Assembly (NCBI RefSeq): GCF_024763615.1
Contig: NC_077222.1
Span: 27,094,001-27,158,000 of the forward strand
DNA length: 64,000 nucleotides
Origin: Phlebotomus papatasi
Taxonomy: Eukaryota > Arthropoda > Insecta > Diptera > Psychodidae
Direction: 5' to 3'
Each line of letters starts with the position of its first letter. The first letter of the stretch is position 1. Below, piece by piece: positions 23,129 to 34,162 of the stretch. The translations under genes were made by a program, and so were the position numbers. The notes under the pieces were generated by a model, which saw nothing but the letters and a program-made list of their open reading frames with translations, made no database searches and was not told the origin of the DNA.

Positions 23129-26100
23129 CAATTTTGCTTTTGGTATTCCGGGGCCCTCCTTAATCATTTCCTTAATCATTTTCACCTTGTATTCGCCACT
23201 CGCTGCATAAACTTAATATTTTTAAATAGTCATAAAATTCAAAAGTTCTTTTGACAAAAACTAGCTTTTGAAAAAAGTTCAGATCCTCGTAACTGTCTCA
23301 TTTTCCCCTATTTACTAATATGACTCATAATTCAAGGTAACTTAATTCACAGATTTCCTGAAGTTTTAGGTTAGATTCGTTAAGTGAACATGGGAAAAAT
23401 TATCAAGTATTCGAAGCTAGAGTATGTGCGAAGACAGAAATACTTCCCCTACAGCACTAAAAGTCGTGTCACTATACTGTATGTACAAAGGATTGATAGA
23501 GGGAGACCTATGCAGTCTCAGATGAAAATCAAGATTATTTATTGCATTATTAAGTAGTTAAGTATACGTTATGATCAGCGCAAGTGCTTTGGATTATCAT
23601 AAGTAAAACAAATTGCTCAATTTCAAGTTCGATAAATTTCCTGTTATCCTTGAGGACGTGGTTGACCTTACGAATAAAGGATCTTACAATGGTTCTTTGG
23701 ATTCATTCTACAACATGTTCTTGAAGTTTTGGATTATTTGAATTTGCTGAAATCTTTGCATAATTCTTCTGTGAAACTATTATAAGATTCATAGTATTTT
23801 AATGAGTTGATTTGAAGTTTTAAAGAGGTAGGGACGACTATATTTTACGTAATTATCTTAAAATAATACAAGCTTATATAAAATCGTTTTTCTTCACTGT
23901 TTGATATATAGAAAAATTTGAAGGCCTCACACATTTTCTAAAATTCTGTTGTGCAAAGAAAATTTCCTTTGTATCGTGTTTCATCTGCAGAATTTTCAGA
24001 GTCATTTATCTCTGGTTCTTTGGCTTTTTTCATATAAAAACACGCCGTCGTGTTGCTTTGAAATTGCGTTGTTAACATAAGGTTTAGAATTCAATAAATG
24101 CGCATAAAGCTCCCAATGTGAAAATATTTCTTCGCTCTTGGGCGGGATTAAAATAATTTTATGCTAATTAATATTATTTTTAAAACTTCTTAACTTAGGG
24201 TGTTGGGTATTTTGTGGGCTAAAGTCAGTCTTTTGACTGAGTTCTTGAGAAAGAAAATTGGCGGCATGAAGTGAAAGTGCGGGTGAAAGATACCCCAAGC
24301 CAATTTCTTGGAATTATTATTAAATCTGTGTGAAAATTTTGCCAGCTATTTATAGAATAAAATTTTCCAGAGTAGATTATGATTTTCTATACTTATATTG
24401 TTACACATAATTGTTTTTTTTTTTCTTCAAAACTCTCCAACTTGTGTCTATATTATATTAAATAATTTTCTTTCTATATTATATTTTATGATTGAGAGGT
24501 AGATTTTTGAGGGTGGAAGCAATGGATGATGATATAAATTTAATTTTATACAGTTGAGGGGCATAATTGAATTCAGTCGAGTGAAAAGTCTTGGGAAAAC
24601 TTCGGTTTTCCATCCATTTCACGTCAATGGATGAGCAATTTTGGGTGCTTCCTTTTTTTTCTACAGAGAAAGAAAATGTGGATGAAATTGTTTCTCAAAA
24701 TTAGTAAAACAATTATAATTTTGCGAATGCATGATAAACTTATTCCATATACTCGTTTCTTACTGTTTCGATAAATTTAATTGTTCCTTTTGGCAATTCT
24801 AGCGTGATATATTAAAAGTTTACTTGCACAAGTATTATTTTAAAGTTTTCTTGCTGCAAAAGTTTCACTATCAGTACAGAGAGACACTTGAAAGAGACAA
24901 GAAAATCAGAGAGGATTTTTTTGCAATTTGTTTCATTCCTTTTTCCTTCCTAATTATGTGGTTTTATCATCCTGCGGTGGTTAATGTGGAGACGAATGAC
25001 CGTGCTCAAGGATTTTTGTTCTTTCTCACCAAGAGAATGGTCAAATTAAAAGGGAAAGAGAGATTTAAAGTGGGCGAGGAGATTGGCACAGGAAAATCAT
25101 TTCATGTCCCATGCTCGGTGTAAAGGAATAAGTAGAATAAAAGAAAACTTCCAAGGATCAAGGAGAAAATTTTAATTGCAAATTTTACATTCACCACTTT
25201 CTTCTGATTATCATATTTCTTGCACTGTTATGACGTCGACAAAACTGTCTTTGGCCAAAGTTGCTGTAGAAGATAGTGAATATTTTCTGAGAAAATCCAT
25301 GAAGACACGTTCGAGGAGAACTAAAGGTCAACATTCACACGAGTTTTCAACCATCATCCAAAGTGGATAAGGAAAACTTTTTTAGTTTATTGAGATACCG
25401 TGTGAGAACATCTCAAGTTTTATTATATTTATCACATTTGTCCCATCCACTGACCACAGATAACGTACTACCACCCTCAGTGATAAGAACATTTCCCTCC
25501 AAAATCCCCTGTAAAGGCAGGAGAAAGTATCACGGGGTGAGTTTGCGCAATCACAATCTCCTGTTTTTTCTGATTTCTCCTCAAAAACGTGTGTGCTTTA
25601 TCAGAAAGTTAGTGGGAAAGTTGGAGCTTCTTAGTGCCTTTTCGGCGTTTTTGCAAGAGACTCTTCCTTTCTATTTCTTTTCTAAGAGATTTGTTTTCGA
25701 GACTTTTTCTAAGATGCTTTAACTTACAAAGATTTCTACTCTAGATTATTATTTCTAACACACCATTGTTTTGTTGGATATTTGTCGAGAAAAATAAATC
25801 ATTCACATTTTATTCGGCATTTCAAATGAAGATGCTTAGAATTTTTGCAAATATTTACCAATTCAAGTTTCAAATAAATCTTTAGTACTCTTTGATTTTG
25901 TGTTATTGCCAAGAAGGGTAAGTGTCTTGGATTAAGAGTAGATGATATCTTGTACGAGATAATTGGTATTATTCGAGGCTAAATTTCTAATTTAATTATT
26001 CAAACTATCGCCAAATGGTGTGAATAGTAAGTTACGCTTATTAATTTGATTTCTGATAATGACGACAGATCCTTAGGGGGAGATGGTAAAGAATATTTCT

Positions 26101-26514
26101 TTTGGGATAATATTCTCAAGCTAAAACGCAACTCCAAGAACTCCAAGAAAAGCTAATCTGATCCATGTGAACGTTTTTGTACTTTTGCCTAAATTCATTA
26201 AAATCGGCCATATGGAAGATCAAACAGAACCTCCATATAAAGATTTAAAATCCGAGAAAACAATTTCAATGATTTTTCCATAAGATAAAATTCCCCAAGA
26301 TTGGATTAAAATTAGTTTTTTGTGCGATTTTTAGAAAAAAAACTCTTGTTCTTTGAATCACATAAATTTAAATGTAGCCGCTTTTTACTAATAATAAGAT
26401 GTTGGCTAGGCCCTTGTAATCAAGGAAAACATTCAATGAACATCAATGAAAGGGTTTTATATGAGTTCTTTTTATTTATTTATTTCTTATAAGGGGTTCA
26501 TGATGATTGCCCCA
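23129..26514. other. no gene recognised; long unique noncoding stretch
   Basis: This 3.4 kb has no repeat I can match within the window and no recognisable coding sequence. Open frames at 24824-25123 (99 codons) and 25363-25722 (119 codons) have unremarkable composition, no motif and no splice-supported extension. It may be intronic or regulatory DNA, since it is the least repeat-like part of the window. Confidence 0.4.
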
Positions 26515-27136
26515 TAGGGTAACGTGTAGTATTTCGGGACACATTTTAACATTTTCAAGTTCCAAACAACTTAATGACTTCTCAAATTATTTTTTTCTTT
26601 ATTGATACAAATATTTATGTTCCTTATTCTATCCAGAATAAGAATCGTACCGAAAAATATTGAAAAATCCATAAATTTTTATACAAAATAGCAAAAAATG
26701 TAAAGAAGTAAGAATGGTGTATTTCGGAACAGACAAAAATCGCTATTAAAAAAATAAATGTCACTGAGTCTGACTATTTACCTTTAAGTAGAAGGTCTAA
26801 ACTTCACTCTTTCATAAAAATTTTGTTTAAATTTCACTTGTAAAGTTGCAAAAATCGAAAAAAAACTCAGAACTGTTTGTGTTGACATCTGCAAATTTGA
26901 CCACACTGAAGGTTTTGTAAAAAGTGGAATATGATACTCAAAATTCACGCGTATTTCACACTTTAAATAAAATAAAATTTCAGAAGTTTTATGTTTATCT
27001 GATAAAGAGCTTAAAATTTCATATGGAACTTAAATATAATAAGAAAACAAATATTTAGAGGATTTTTGATGTGTCCAGAAATACCCATATTATGTCCCGA
27101 AAAGCACTTTGTCCAGAAATACCGCACGTTACCCTA
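26515..27136. mobile_element. MITE, AGGGTAACGTGTAG family
   Basis: 622 bp from TAGGGTAACGTGTAGTATTT to AATACCGCACGTTACCCTA. Inside the ends the words TTTCGGGACA and TGTCCAGAAATA continue the inverted repeat. Noncoding, TA-flanked. Confidence 0.78.
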
Positions 27137-27427
27137 TGAGTTTTCTTGTACTGGTTAAAATCTATTCAGGAATATTTTACATCGCTCTGATCAACATTTG
27201 TAAAATGTAAAAAGAATAAGAGTTAATATTTTTGAGATCCTGAATTGCCAATGTACTGAGATTCATATAAAAAAAACATTTTTGACGTAGAGTTGTTACC
27301 CCGAATGATGCTTACTACCCCATTTGATGCCACCTTGCATAAAAGGTTTTTTTTCAATATTACGTTATTTTCGAATTATGAATTATATATATATTCGAAT
27401 TATATAATTATGTATTATCGAATTATG

Positions 27428-27643
27428 TAGGGGAAACTGCGGTACCACCAAATACGGGATAGCACCAAACACTGCAATTTTTTAATAGGATATTCGAATT
27501 CAGAGGACAAGACTTATAGAAATTTTTAATCATTATAGGGATGCTTGTCCACTGAAGAAATACTTGAGATAGTCCAAGTAGTTTAGAAATAAAAATTAGT
27601 GTTTGGTGCTACCCCGTGTTTAGTGGTGCCCCAGTTTCCCCTA
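27428..27643. mobile_element. MITE, AGGGGAAACTGC family
   Basis: 216 bp. The left end AGGGGAAACTGCGGTACCAC pairs with GGTGCCCCAGTTTCCCCTA on the right, and the stem continues through a GGTGCTA / TAGCACC pair. Noncoding. Confidence 0.78.
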
Positions 27644-27807
27644 TTATTTCACAATGCGAAAATATCATAATATTGAAAAAATATCCTTTTATTCAAGATG
27701 ATATCAAATGGGGTAGTGGCATCATTCGGAGTATCCACCCTACAGTGAAACATTGAAAGATTATTAATTTTTTTTTATATTAAACTAATAAAACTAATTT
27801 GAAGGTA

Positions 27808-28030
27808 TAGGGGGAAATGAGGCACCTTTGAATTGGAACAGCTTTAAAATTGGGCTTTTTCTAATTTTTTAAATGGATTAAAGCCATATCATAATATAAT
27901 TTAACTTCTCAGTCTGTTTATGGGAGCTAAATTATATCATGGTAAGGCTTAGTTTCATTCAAAAACAGGAGAAAAAAGAGCCCTATTTCAAAGCTGCCCT
28001 AATTCAAAGATATTCTTTACTTCCACTTAC
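27808..28030. mobile_element. MITE, AGGGGGAAATGAGGC family, copy 1
   Basis: It starts TAGGGGGAAATGAGGCACC. The right part (AAGCTGCCCTAATTCAAAGA) pairs with the left subterminal TTTGAATTGGAACAGCTTT. A second copy at 44246-44444 shares the interior words ATTATATCATGGTAA and AGGAGAAAAAA. Noncoding. Confidence 0.65.
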
Positions 28031-28238
28031 TATTATTTTATAACTTTCAATGAACTTATTGAACAATCAATTTTTGCCCAAATATCTTGTTTTTGAAAAA
28101 AAAATACAAAAAATTAATCTGTTATAAAGTTTTGTTGTTCTCTTAAGAGAGTTTAACAATTTTTGAAATAAGATTTTTTAGGAACTCAATCTCTCAATCT
28201 GTTTTGAGAAAAAAACCGTAAACGTGTTTTGAGGTAAA

Positions 28239-28577
28239 TACAGTAGAGTCTCGCTATAGTCCATATTTGGTTCCAGATTTAACACTTGGGTCGCACTATA
28301 GTCCATGTCATTTTTTAAAATTATCAACGACTTTTAGTATTGAAATTGCTCGACGGCTTCCACTTTCTTTGCGATTGTGGTACTTGTCCTTGCTGTCTTC
28401 ATTATGCATCACAATTATCACAACTACTCAATAAAGTTTGCCAAAAATATTAAAATAATTATGACAACATTGCATGGCGCGTACAAAAAACCTTACCTAA
28501 TAAAATCAGTGTTTTGAAATCAACGGTCGATAAATTGTGGATTATAAAGCGATGGCCTATAGCGGGGTTCTACTGTA
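28239..28577. mobile_element. pogo/Tigger-like MITE
   Basis: 339 bp between TA dinucleotides. The left end is CAGTAGAGTCTCGCTATAG and the complement of the right end is CAGTAGAACCCCGCTATAG. CAGTAnAnnCCGCTATA-type ends with a TA target are a hallmark of the pogo branch of Tc1/mariner. No transposase remains. Confidence 0.78.
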
Positions 28578-28625
28578 TGTTTAAAGAAAACTGCCATACT
28601 TTTCGACTTCTCTGACGAGTAGGTT

Positions 28626-28844
28626 AATTCTAAAACAGTATGACAATGTCATATGACAAAATTAAAATTTTTATATGGTAAATCCATAGAAGAACTAATC
28701 ATAAATCAGATGAGTTACTAAAGCCTTCTTAGAGTTTCTCGCAAACAATGGCCATTCGATGCTCACCAGGCTTTTATTTTGTCCTGCTCTCGAATTAGAC
28801 CACAAAAATTTGTCATATGACATTGTCATACTATTACAGAATTC
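28626..28844. mobile_element. MITE with a 24-bp perfect inverted repeat
   Basis: AGTATGACAATGTCATATGA (28637) is the exact complement of the sequence ending near 28831, and the match extends through ACAAA. The TIR itself contains the palindromes TGACAATGTCA and TCATATGA. The outer flanks (AATTCT and AGAATT) are complementary too, so the true ends may lie slightly outside. Noncoding. Confidence 0.65.
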
Positions 28845-29184
28845 CCTTTCTTGAATTCGATCATTCAATACGTATCTCCCTTAATTTTGAGATAATATAG
28901 CTTAAATATTTGAGTTAAATGCTGAGTTTTAAAATTAAAAATTTTAAATTCTGCCTTAAGACTATTGACAATTCAAGCAAGTCCAATTTTAACTCAAAAT
29001 TTTTATATTTTTAAAGGTTTAAAAGGTATTTTAAAAATTAAGAAATACCTAAAATTGTTTTCAGTTTCATTATTGGAAGTTTGTCATATTTCAGTTTAAA
29101 GGCTTAAATACATTTTACACATTAAAACGAAATATCTATATCAGAGAATACCAATCAACCTTTACAGCCTTTACAACCTTTACA

Positions 29185-29697
29185 TTAACCCTTTAACGAC
29201 GAGACATTTTTACGGACTGAGAATCAACAATAAAATAAGTACAATAAGACAAGTCTTACATCTAACCTTGGAAAGTCCAACAGAGTCTGATTCGGTGTAT
29301 TTGTGCCTCTATGAACGATAGGGACAAAAATAGCCCAAAAAATTAAGTAATTTTTCTGACAATATCAATGAAATGAATAATATTTTTCGCTTTAATGAAA
29401 AATATTACGTATGAATATTGTGGTTTTTATTTCCAAAAGGGTTTTGCTTAAAACAAATTGGAAGTATAAAAAATAAATAAAATCAATTATGAATTTGAGA
29501 ATTAAAAAATTCGCCATTTTTGAGCTTAAATATTTATCATGTAGCAAATAGCTAGAGACTTGCAAAAAATATTCTAGATTCGTTCAACCTTCTACTTACA
29601 ATTATGTACAGACATAAGAAAAAAATAACTTCAGCTAGTCAGGAAAAATTATTTTCCTTATGGGACACCGGTGTTCCAATCGTCTTTAAAGGGTTAA
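29185..29697 (+). mobile_element. TTAA-flanked (piggyBac-like) element, CCCTTTAA family, copy 1
   Basis: 513 bp between TTAA at 29185 and TTAA at 29694, with ends CCCTTTAACGACGAGACA and CCAATCGTCTTTAAAGGG. Two relatives lie at 50538-51855 (inverse, with an insertion) and 39425-39777 plus its right-arm counterpart 62100-62420 (truncated). The family is distinct from the CTCTTTCGCG family at 17.1 kb. Noncoding. Confidence 0.75.
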
Positions 29698-32600
29698 AAA
29701 CATAATGATTTATCTCAGAACAGAATTGAAGTGATTGTTTTAGAATTTGAAATATGTATTTATAATTAATAAAACTAGACTATCAAACTATCAATCTTAA
29801 AACAGAAGAAAATAAATAATTTTTTGACTATTCTAAACCAGGAAAGAATGTGCTCTATAATTTATCTTCTTTATAGTCGCCGGGACCGCATAATCTCCTC
29901 ATAGAAATGTTTTCACTGATTATGATTTGATATCCCTTACTTCCATGATCCCTTGACCCATGTTTTCCCACTTCAAAAATTAAATATTTGTAATAAAAAT
30001 TTGTATGTTTCATACAAGAATTTATTCTAGATTACAAAAATTATTAAATTGAAATTTAACCGTTTTTATAAAACCCTAAAGAACAAAAGAGACAATTTTT
30101 TGAATGCCATTGTAAAATTACAATTTGCGAGATTTTAACCGTTGTCGCGTCGTGCATCTAGCCTTTCTTGCCCTAATTCTATTTAACGTGGAAGTTTCTG
30201 TAATCTAAACCATTACTAACCGTTATGAATGTGACGAAAGTAACATGTCATATAATTCTCGGTCGATCTGGTACCTAAATTAGCCGAACTTAGAGAAAGC
30301 CAACCTTTCTTAATATATGTAAGTTTCTTTAAATAAATCTTGAAAAGCTAAATTACATTTCTCTGAGGCAGTTGGATATATCCTTTAGCTTTTGATACAG
30401 ACAGGTGAGGTGAACAATTAATTCTCTTTCAGCATTATAAAAAAGGGTTAGCACGAAAGCTTCCTTTCGCAGCAATTCACACACCATCAATTAGAGTGCA
30501 TTTGAAGTTGATGGTGTAAAAAGTTAATTACTAAGACTGTCGATGGGTAACCTGATGACTGCCTGGAGGTGCTGAAAAGGGTCATTGTGGCAATGAATGA
30601 AACAGGTGGTGTTCATTTATATTCAATCTCCAGGAAAAAAGGGAGAATGTTTAACAATGAAAGCCCATGGCTCTATCAACGGTTTGATAGTTCAAAGGAC
30701 TTTTATTTTTTTCTCTTCACTTTTGCGCGGATTGTGTTTAAATTTCTTCATCACTATTTGCGTGGTTTGTACGACAATATAGGACATATCGGACATATCG
30801 GATGCCAAAGGAGAAGTATCTAAAAATAGAGCTTTTTGTGTGTCGAATGGTGCGAATCAATTCTTCTAATGTGTGCCAATTTTGTACGATATTCATTGTG
30901 GATGTTTCCACTTGGGCTTTTTCCCTTCTTCTTCTTGTCTGTTTGGGGCTGTTTTCGAAAGGGCTTCCTTTCTCTGTTGAGTTCCATTTTCAGAAAAGAA
31001 ATTCAATTAATATCGGATAGCATTGGTACTTCTGTTGATTTACTCTTTTCACTTGATTCATAGACTGCAAATTTATTTAGTCCTTTGTTTCGACTTCAAC
31101 ATCGGATGTGTATTTGTGGTATTTGGATATATGGATAATCAGATTTGTTCTACTGAAAAGGAAAATGTTTTGCTATGTTAGGTTCTGTCTAAATAAATAA
31201 TTCTATATCCACAAGAAGTAAAATTGTAGTCTAATGTAATCAAGTAATTTAAAACATCTTATAAAAAAGGGTATTCCATGACATTATGTAATCGAAAAAT
31301 AATGTTATTCACAAGTTTGTGAATAGGAAAATGATTTGTAATCAAGTTTGTAGTATATTCAAAGAAAATTTAAATTGGCCTTTATGTAATGAACGTAATG
31401 TAATCCATGTAATAAATATGGCTCTATGTACTTTATCTCAAAGTATCCAACATGACTAATATTATTACCTGCAAAAATTTACCGCAGTATTTCACAATTT
31501 CTGGTATAAAGTCCCGAAGCCTCTTCCCAACGGGCCTCAATCCTTAGATTTATATAGCTTAAATACTTTTATTTTTATAACATGAGACATTTTTTAGATA
31601 ATTTGGATTTAATATTGCATATTAAGTGCAATTAGTCTATCAGATTTTAACTGGAATTGCTTAGTTATTTGAGTGTTTAAGACCTAAGAATTAAGTTAAG
31701 TATTTTGTCTGAGTCTCTACCTAACCAAATTTTCTAACAGCTGGATACGATACGGTATCAAATGTCTAAACTAAACAGTACACTTTAATACTTAATTTGA
31801 ACTACATCCCTTGCAAAAAATATATAAAATATTATACGTAATTTACAACGCATACTCAAATATCAATGCTGAGAATTTATGAATTTAAGTATTTATTTAT
31901 TAAGTAGTTAATAAGTTCTTAACAAAATGACTTAAATTTAAGAAGTTGTAGAACATCCAACTACTTAAAAAATATGAAAATTAAACAAAGGTCAGTACTT
32001 TCGGAGAATAGCCAAAGTATTGTGACATAATTCAACCACAATACTAAGTACTTAATAAAGGCCTGTGCTAAAGTTTTTAATTAAGTGGTTTGTATTAAGG
32101 ACATGAAAAGTACTTTTCACTAAGTACTTAAAAAGGACTCTTGTCTGAGCACTTTACGTGGGTTGCTATAAAATAGCTAATGGCCCTAATGATTATAAAA
32201 CTTTTTTTTAATTCCTCATTTATATATTATATTTATTTCTCAAAATATAAAAAGGACACTTTTACTTCTTTGCCATAATGAAAACTGTGCTACCACCTCA
32301 CAGCTCGTTAGTTCAGTTCAGATTGTATACACCATGCCAGAGCTGCAAATGCTACCGAGAGGTCCTCAAGTTCCTCTGAAGAAGGGTTTCTTATGAATCT
32401 GCATTTAATAAATTGGCTGAATAATTTATTAAAAAATAATATCTAGATGAATTTCGGTCAATAGGTTGATTTAATGATAATTGAAACACGGAAAGTCTTT
32501 GTTGAGAATCCGATGAGAAGAGTGTCCAGTAAGAAAAGTCCAAAAAGCACTAAGTGTAACAAAATCCTTTGTGACAAGGTCTTTCCCAATTATTTCCATA

Positions 32601-33112
32601 CCTGGAGGAAGGAGGAAATCCCCTTCGAAACGTCGGTTTTGAGAAAGTAAAGGAGAAGAAACCAAAGAAACCAAAGGTCATTTCTGTGTTTCAATTAACA
32701 TTAAAAATAAAATCATTCAAAATTTAGAAAAATGTAAATGGTAAAGAAAAAACCGACGAAAATCTCAAGAATAGAAGAAATAATATTATAAATTTCTAAT
32801 TGCTTTGAGCAATGAAAATTGTTAAATTATCAGGAAAGTATCACCATACTCTACTTACGCCCTGTCCAGATAATCCTGACCAAATTGAACGAATCTCAGA
32901 GAAAAACTTAAAGACTTTACAACTGATTAAGGCTTAGAGACTGAGCCGAAAGTTCTGGAAAAGTTAATGCATTTTTTCCTGAATAATTTTCCTACAATTT
33001 CTGGATACCCGTCGATATAATGAACTACTTCTAGACGAACAATTTATACGACTAAGGGAAGGGTGTACATTACATTCCCGGATTATGCTGTGATAGAAAT
33101 TTGCCAACCTTG
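29698..33112. other. no gene recognised; partly iterated AAGTACTTAA-type DNA
   Basis: The stretch at 30420-31100 is less AT-rich and begins with a possible TATA (TATAAAAAAGGG at 30437), but no coding exon follows that I recognise. The stretch at 31550-32160 iterates TTAAGTACTTAA-like words and looks like decayed repeat. At 32340-32640 are CCTCTGAAGAAGGG and, 230 bp on, CCCTTCGAAACGTCGG. This combination I associate with 3' regions of retroelements, without being sure which. The rest is unremarkable. Confidence 0.35.
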
Positions 33113-33371
33113 TACACTGAGAAAAAAAACGGGGGTACGATTAACTTTCTTTCCTCATAACTTTAACACTCTTTAGGTGTAAAAATATATCAACATTTTT
33201 TAATGTTAATTTTACACCTTTTTAAGGGTAAAAATAACATGAAAAAGGGTAACTTTAACCCCCAATACACCTAAAAAGCATAATATTTACACCAATTTGG
33301 AATCAATACTGCAGGGTAAAATTAACATTTTCGGAATATTATTTTAACTTTTTCAGATTTCTCCCAGTGTA
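33113..33371 (+). mobile_element. 260-bp MITE, 'CACTGAGAGAAA' family copy 4
   Basis: It runs from TACACTGAGAAAAAAAACGG to AGATTTCTCCCAGTGTA, same orientation as the copies at 5138 and 6493. It has the best-preserved pair of ends in the window and clear TA flanks. Confidence 0.8.
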
Positions 33372-33771
33372 GATCACATACGCTTCCGGATCACAGCTAA
33401 AGGAAAGATTTAACTGAACATGTGATCTTGTAGGCAAAAAATTCCTGAATTGAGGACTAAATAAGAACTTATGAATGCTTATAAAGAACTTGTTTTATGC
33501 ACTTGGATAAAGCCCTTGTTTAAGAGCATAGACAATGCCTTTAATCAGAGCACTTCGCTAATAATAGCTGAATTTGTGTTGCCTAGGTAATGTGAGATTT
33601 ACGTTAGTAGAGTTACCTTGTGAAATTCAAGACCATAGTGCCCCAAATAGATTCAAGCTGATCCTCAAAGATGAATAAACTCTACTGAGATTTTAGGATC
33701 ATTTATTAGACTTTTTGTGTAAAGTTCATTTATTTGATCCTTTACCGCCAGATTTTACGGATTACGTGGAT
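33372..33771. other. no gene recognised
   Basis: A 400-bp AT-rich stretch between two small inverted-repeat elements. No open frame or motif. Confidence 0.5.
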
Positions 33772-33906
33772 ATGCCCTAGACACACTTACGACTTAAACC
33801 GAGAGACGACTTAGTGGTAAATGATGGAAATGTAGCTTGACCATTATTTCTTATATGATTACGCTAAGCCGTCTCTCGGCTAATCCTCAGGTCTGTCAAG
33901 GCCCTT
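33772..33906. mobile_element. short MITE, CCTGGACACACTTACGAC family
   Basis: About 135 bp. The left end CCCTAGACACACTTACGACT and its continuation CCGAGAGACGACTTAG pair imperfectly with CTAAGCCGTCTCTCGG and GGTCTGTCAAGGCC on the right. A longer foldback member of the same family is at 54711-55227. Noncoding. Confidence 0.65.
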
Positions 33907-34162
33907 AGTTTGACTTTCGGGATTAACCCTGCTAAGCTAGTTACTTGCTTATAGACTTTTCAATTCGGCATTGTCTGGTTAGAACCTAGTCATGGACAAT
34001 ACAAATTATCTAATTTAAAATACCATTTGCTCTAAATTCGAAAAAATTACCCCACTTCTAGTCGGACAGGCGCAATTTAGTTCTAACGTCTTTTGCAATG
34101 GTTTGCGAAAAAGTAATTTTTAATATTATTAAGCAAACTTTATTATTCGGCCGCAATATTAT

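Noticed and set aside
24824..25722. Open frames of 99 and 119 codons on the + strand
   Set aside because: Composition is that of noncoding AT-rich DNA (runs of F, L, S, K) with no recognisable motif; no splice-supported extension.
30420..31063. Promoter and first exon of a gene (TATAAAAAAGGG at 30437 with open frames following)
   Set aside because: No initiator at the right distance and no recognisable protein or splice structure; the overlapping frames disagree with each other.
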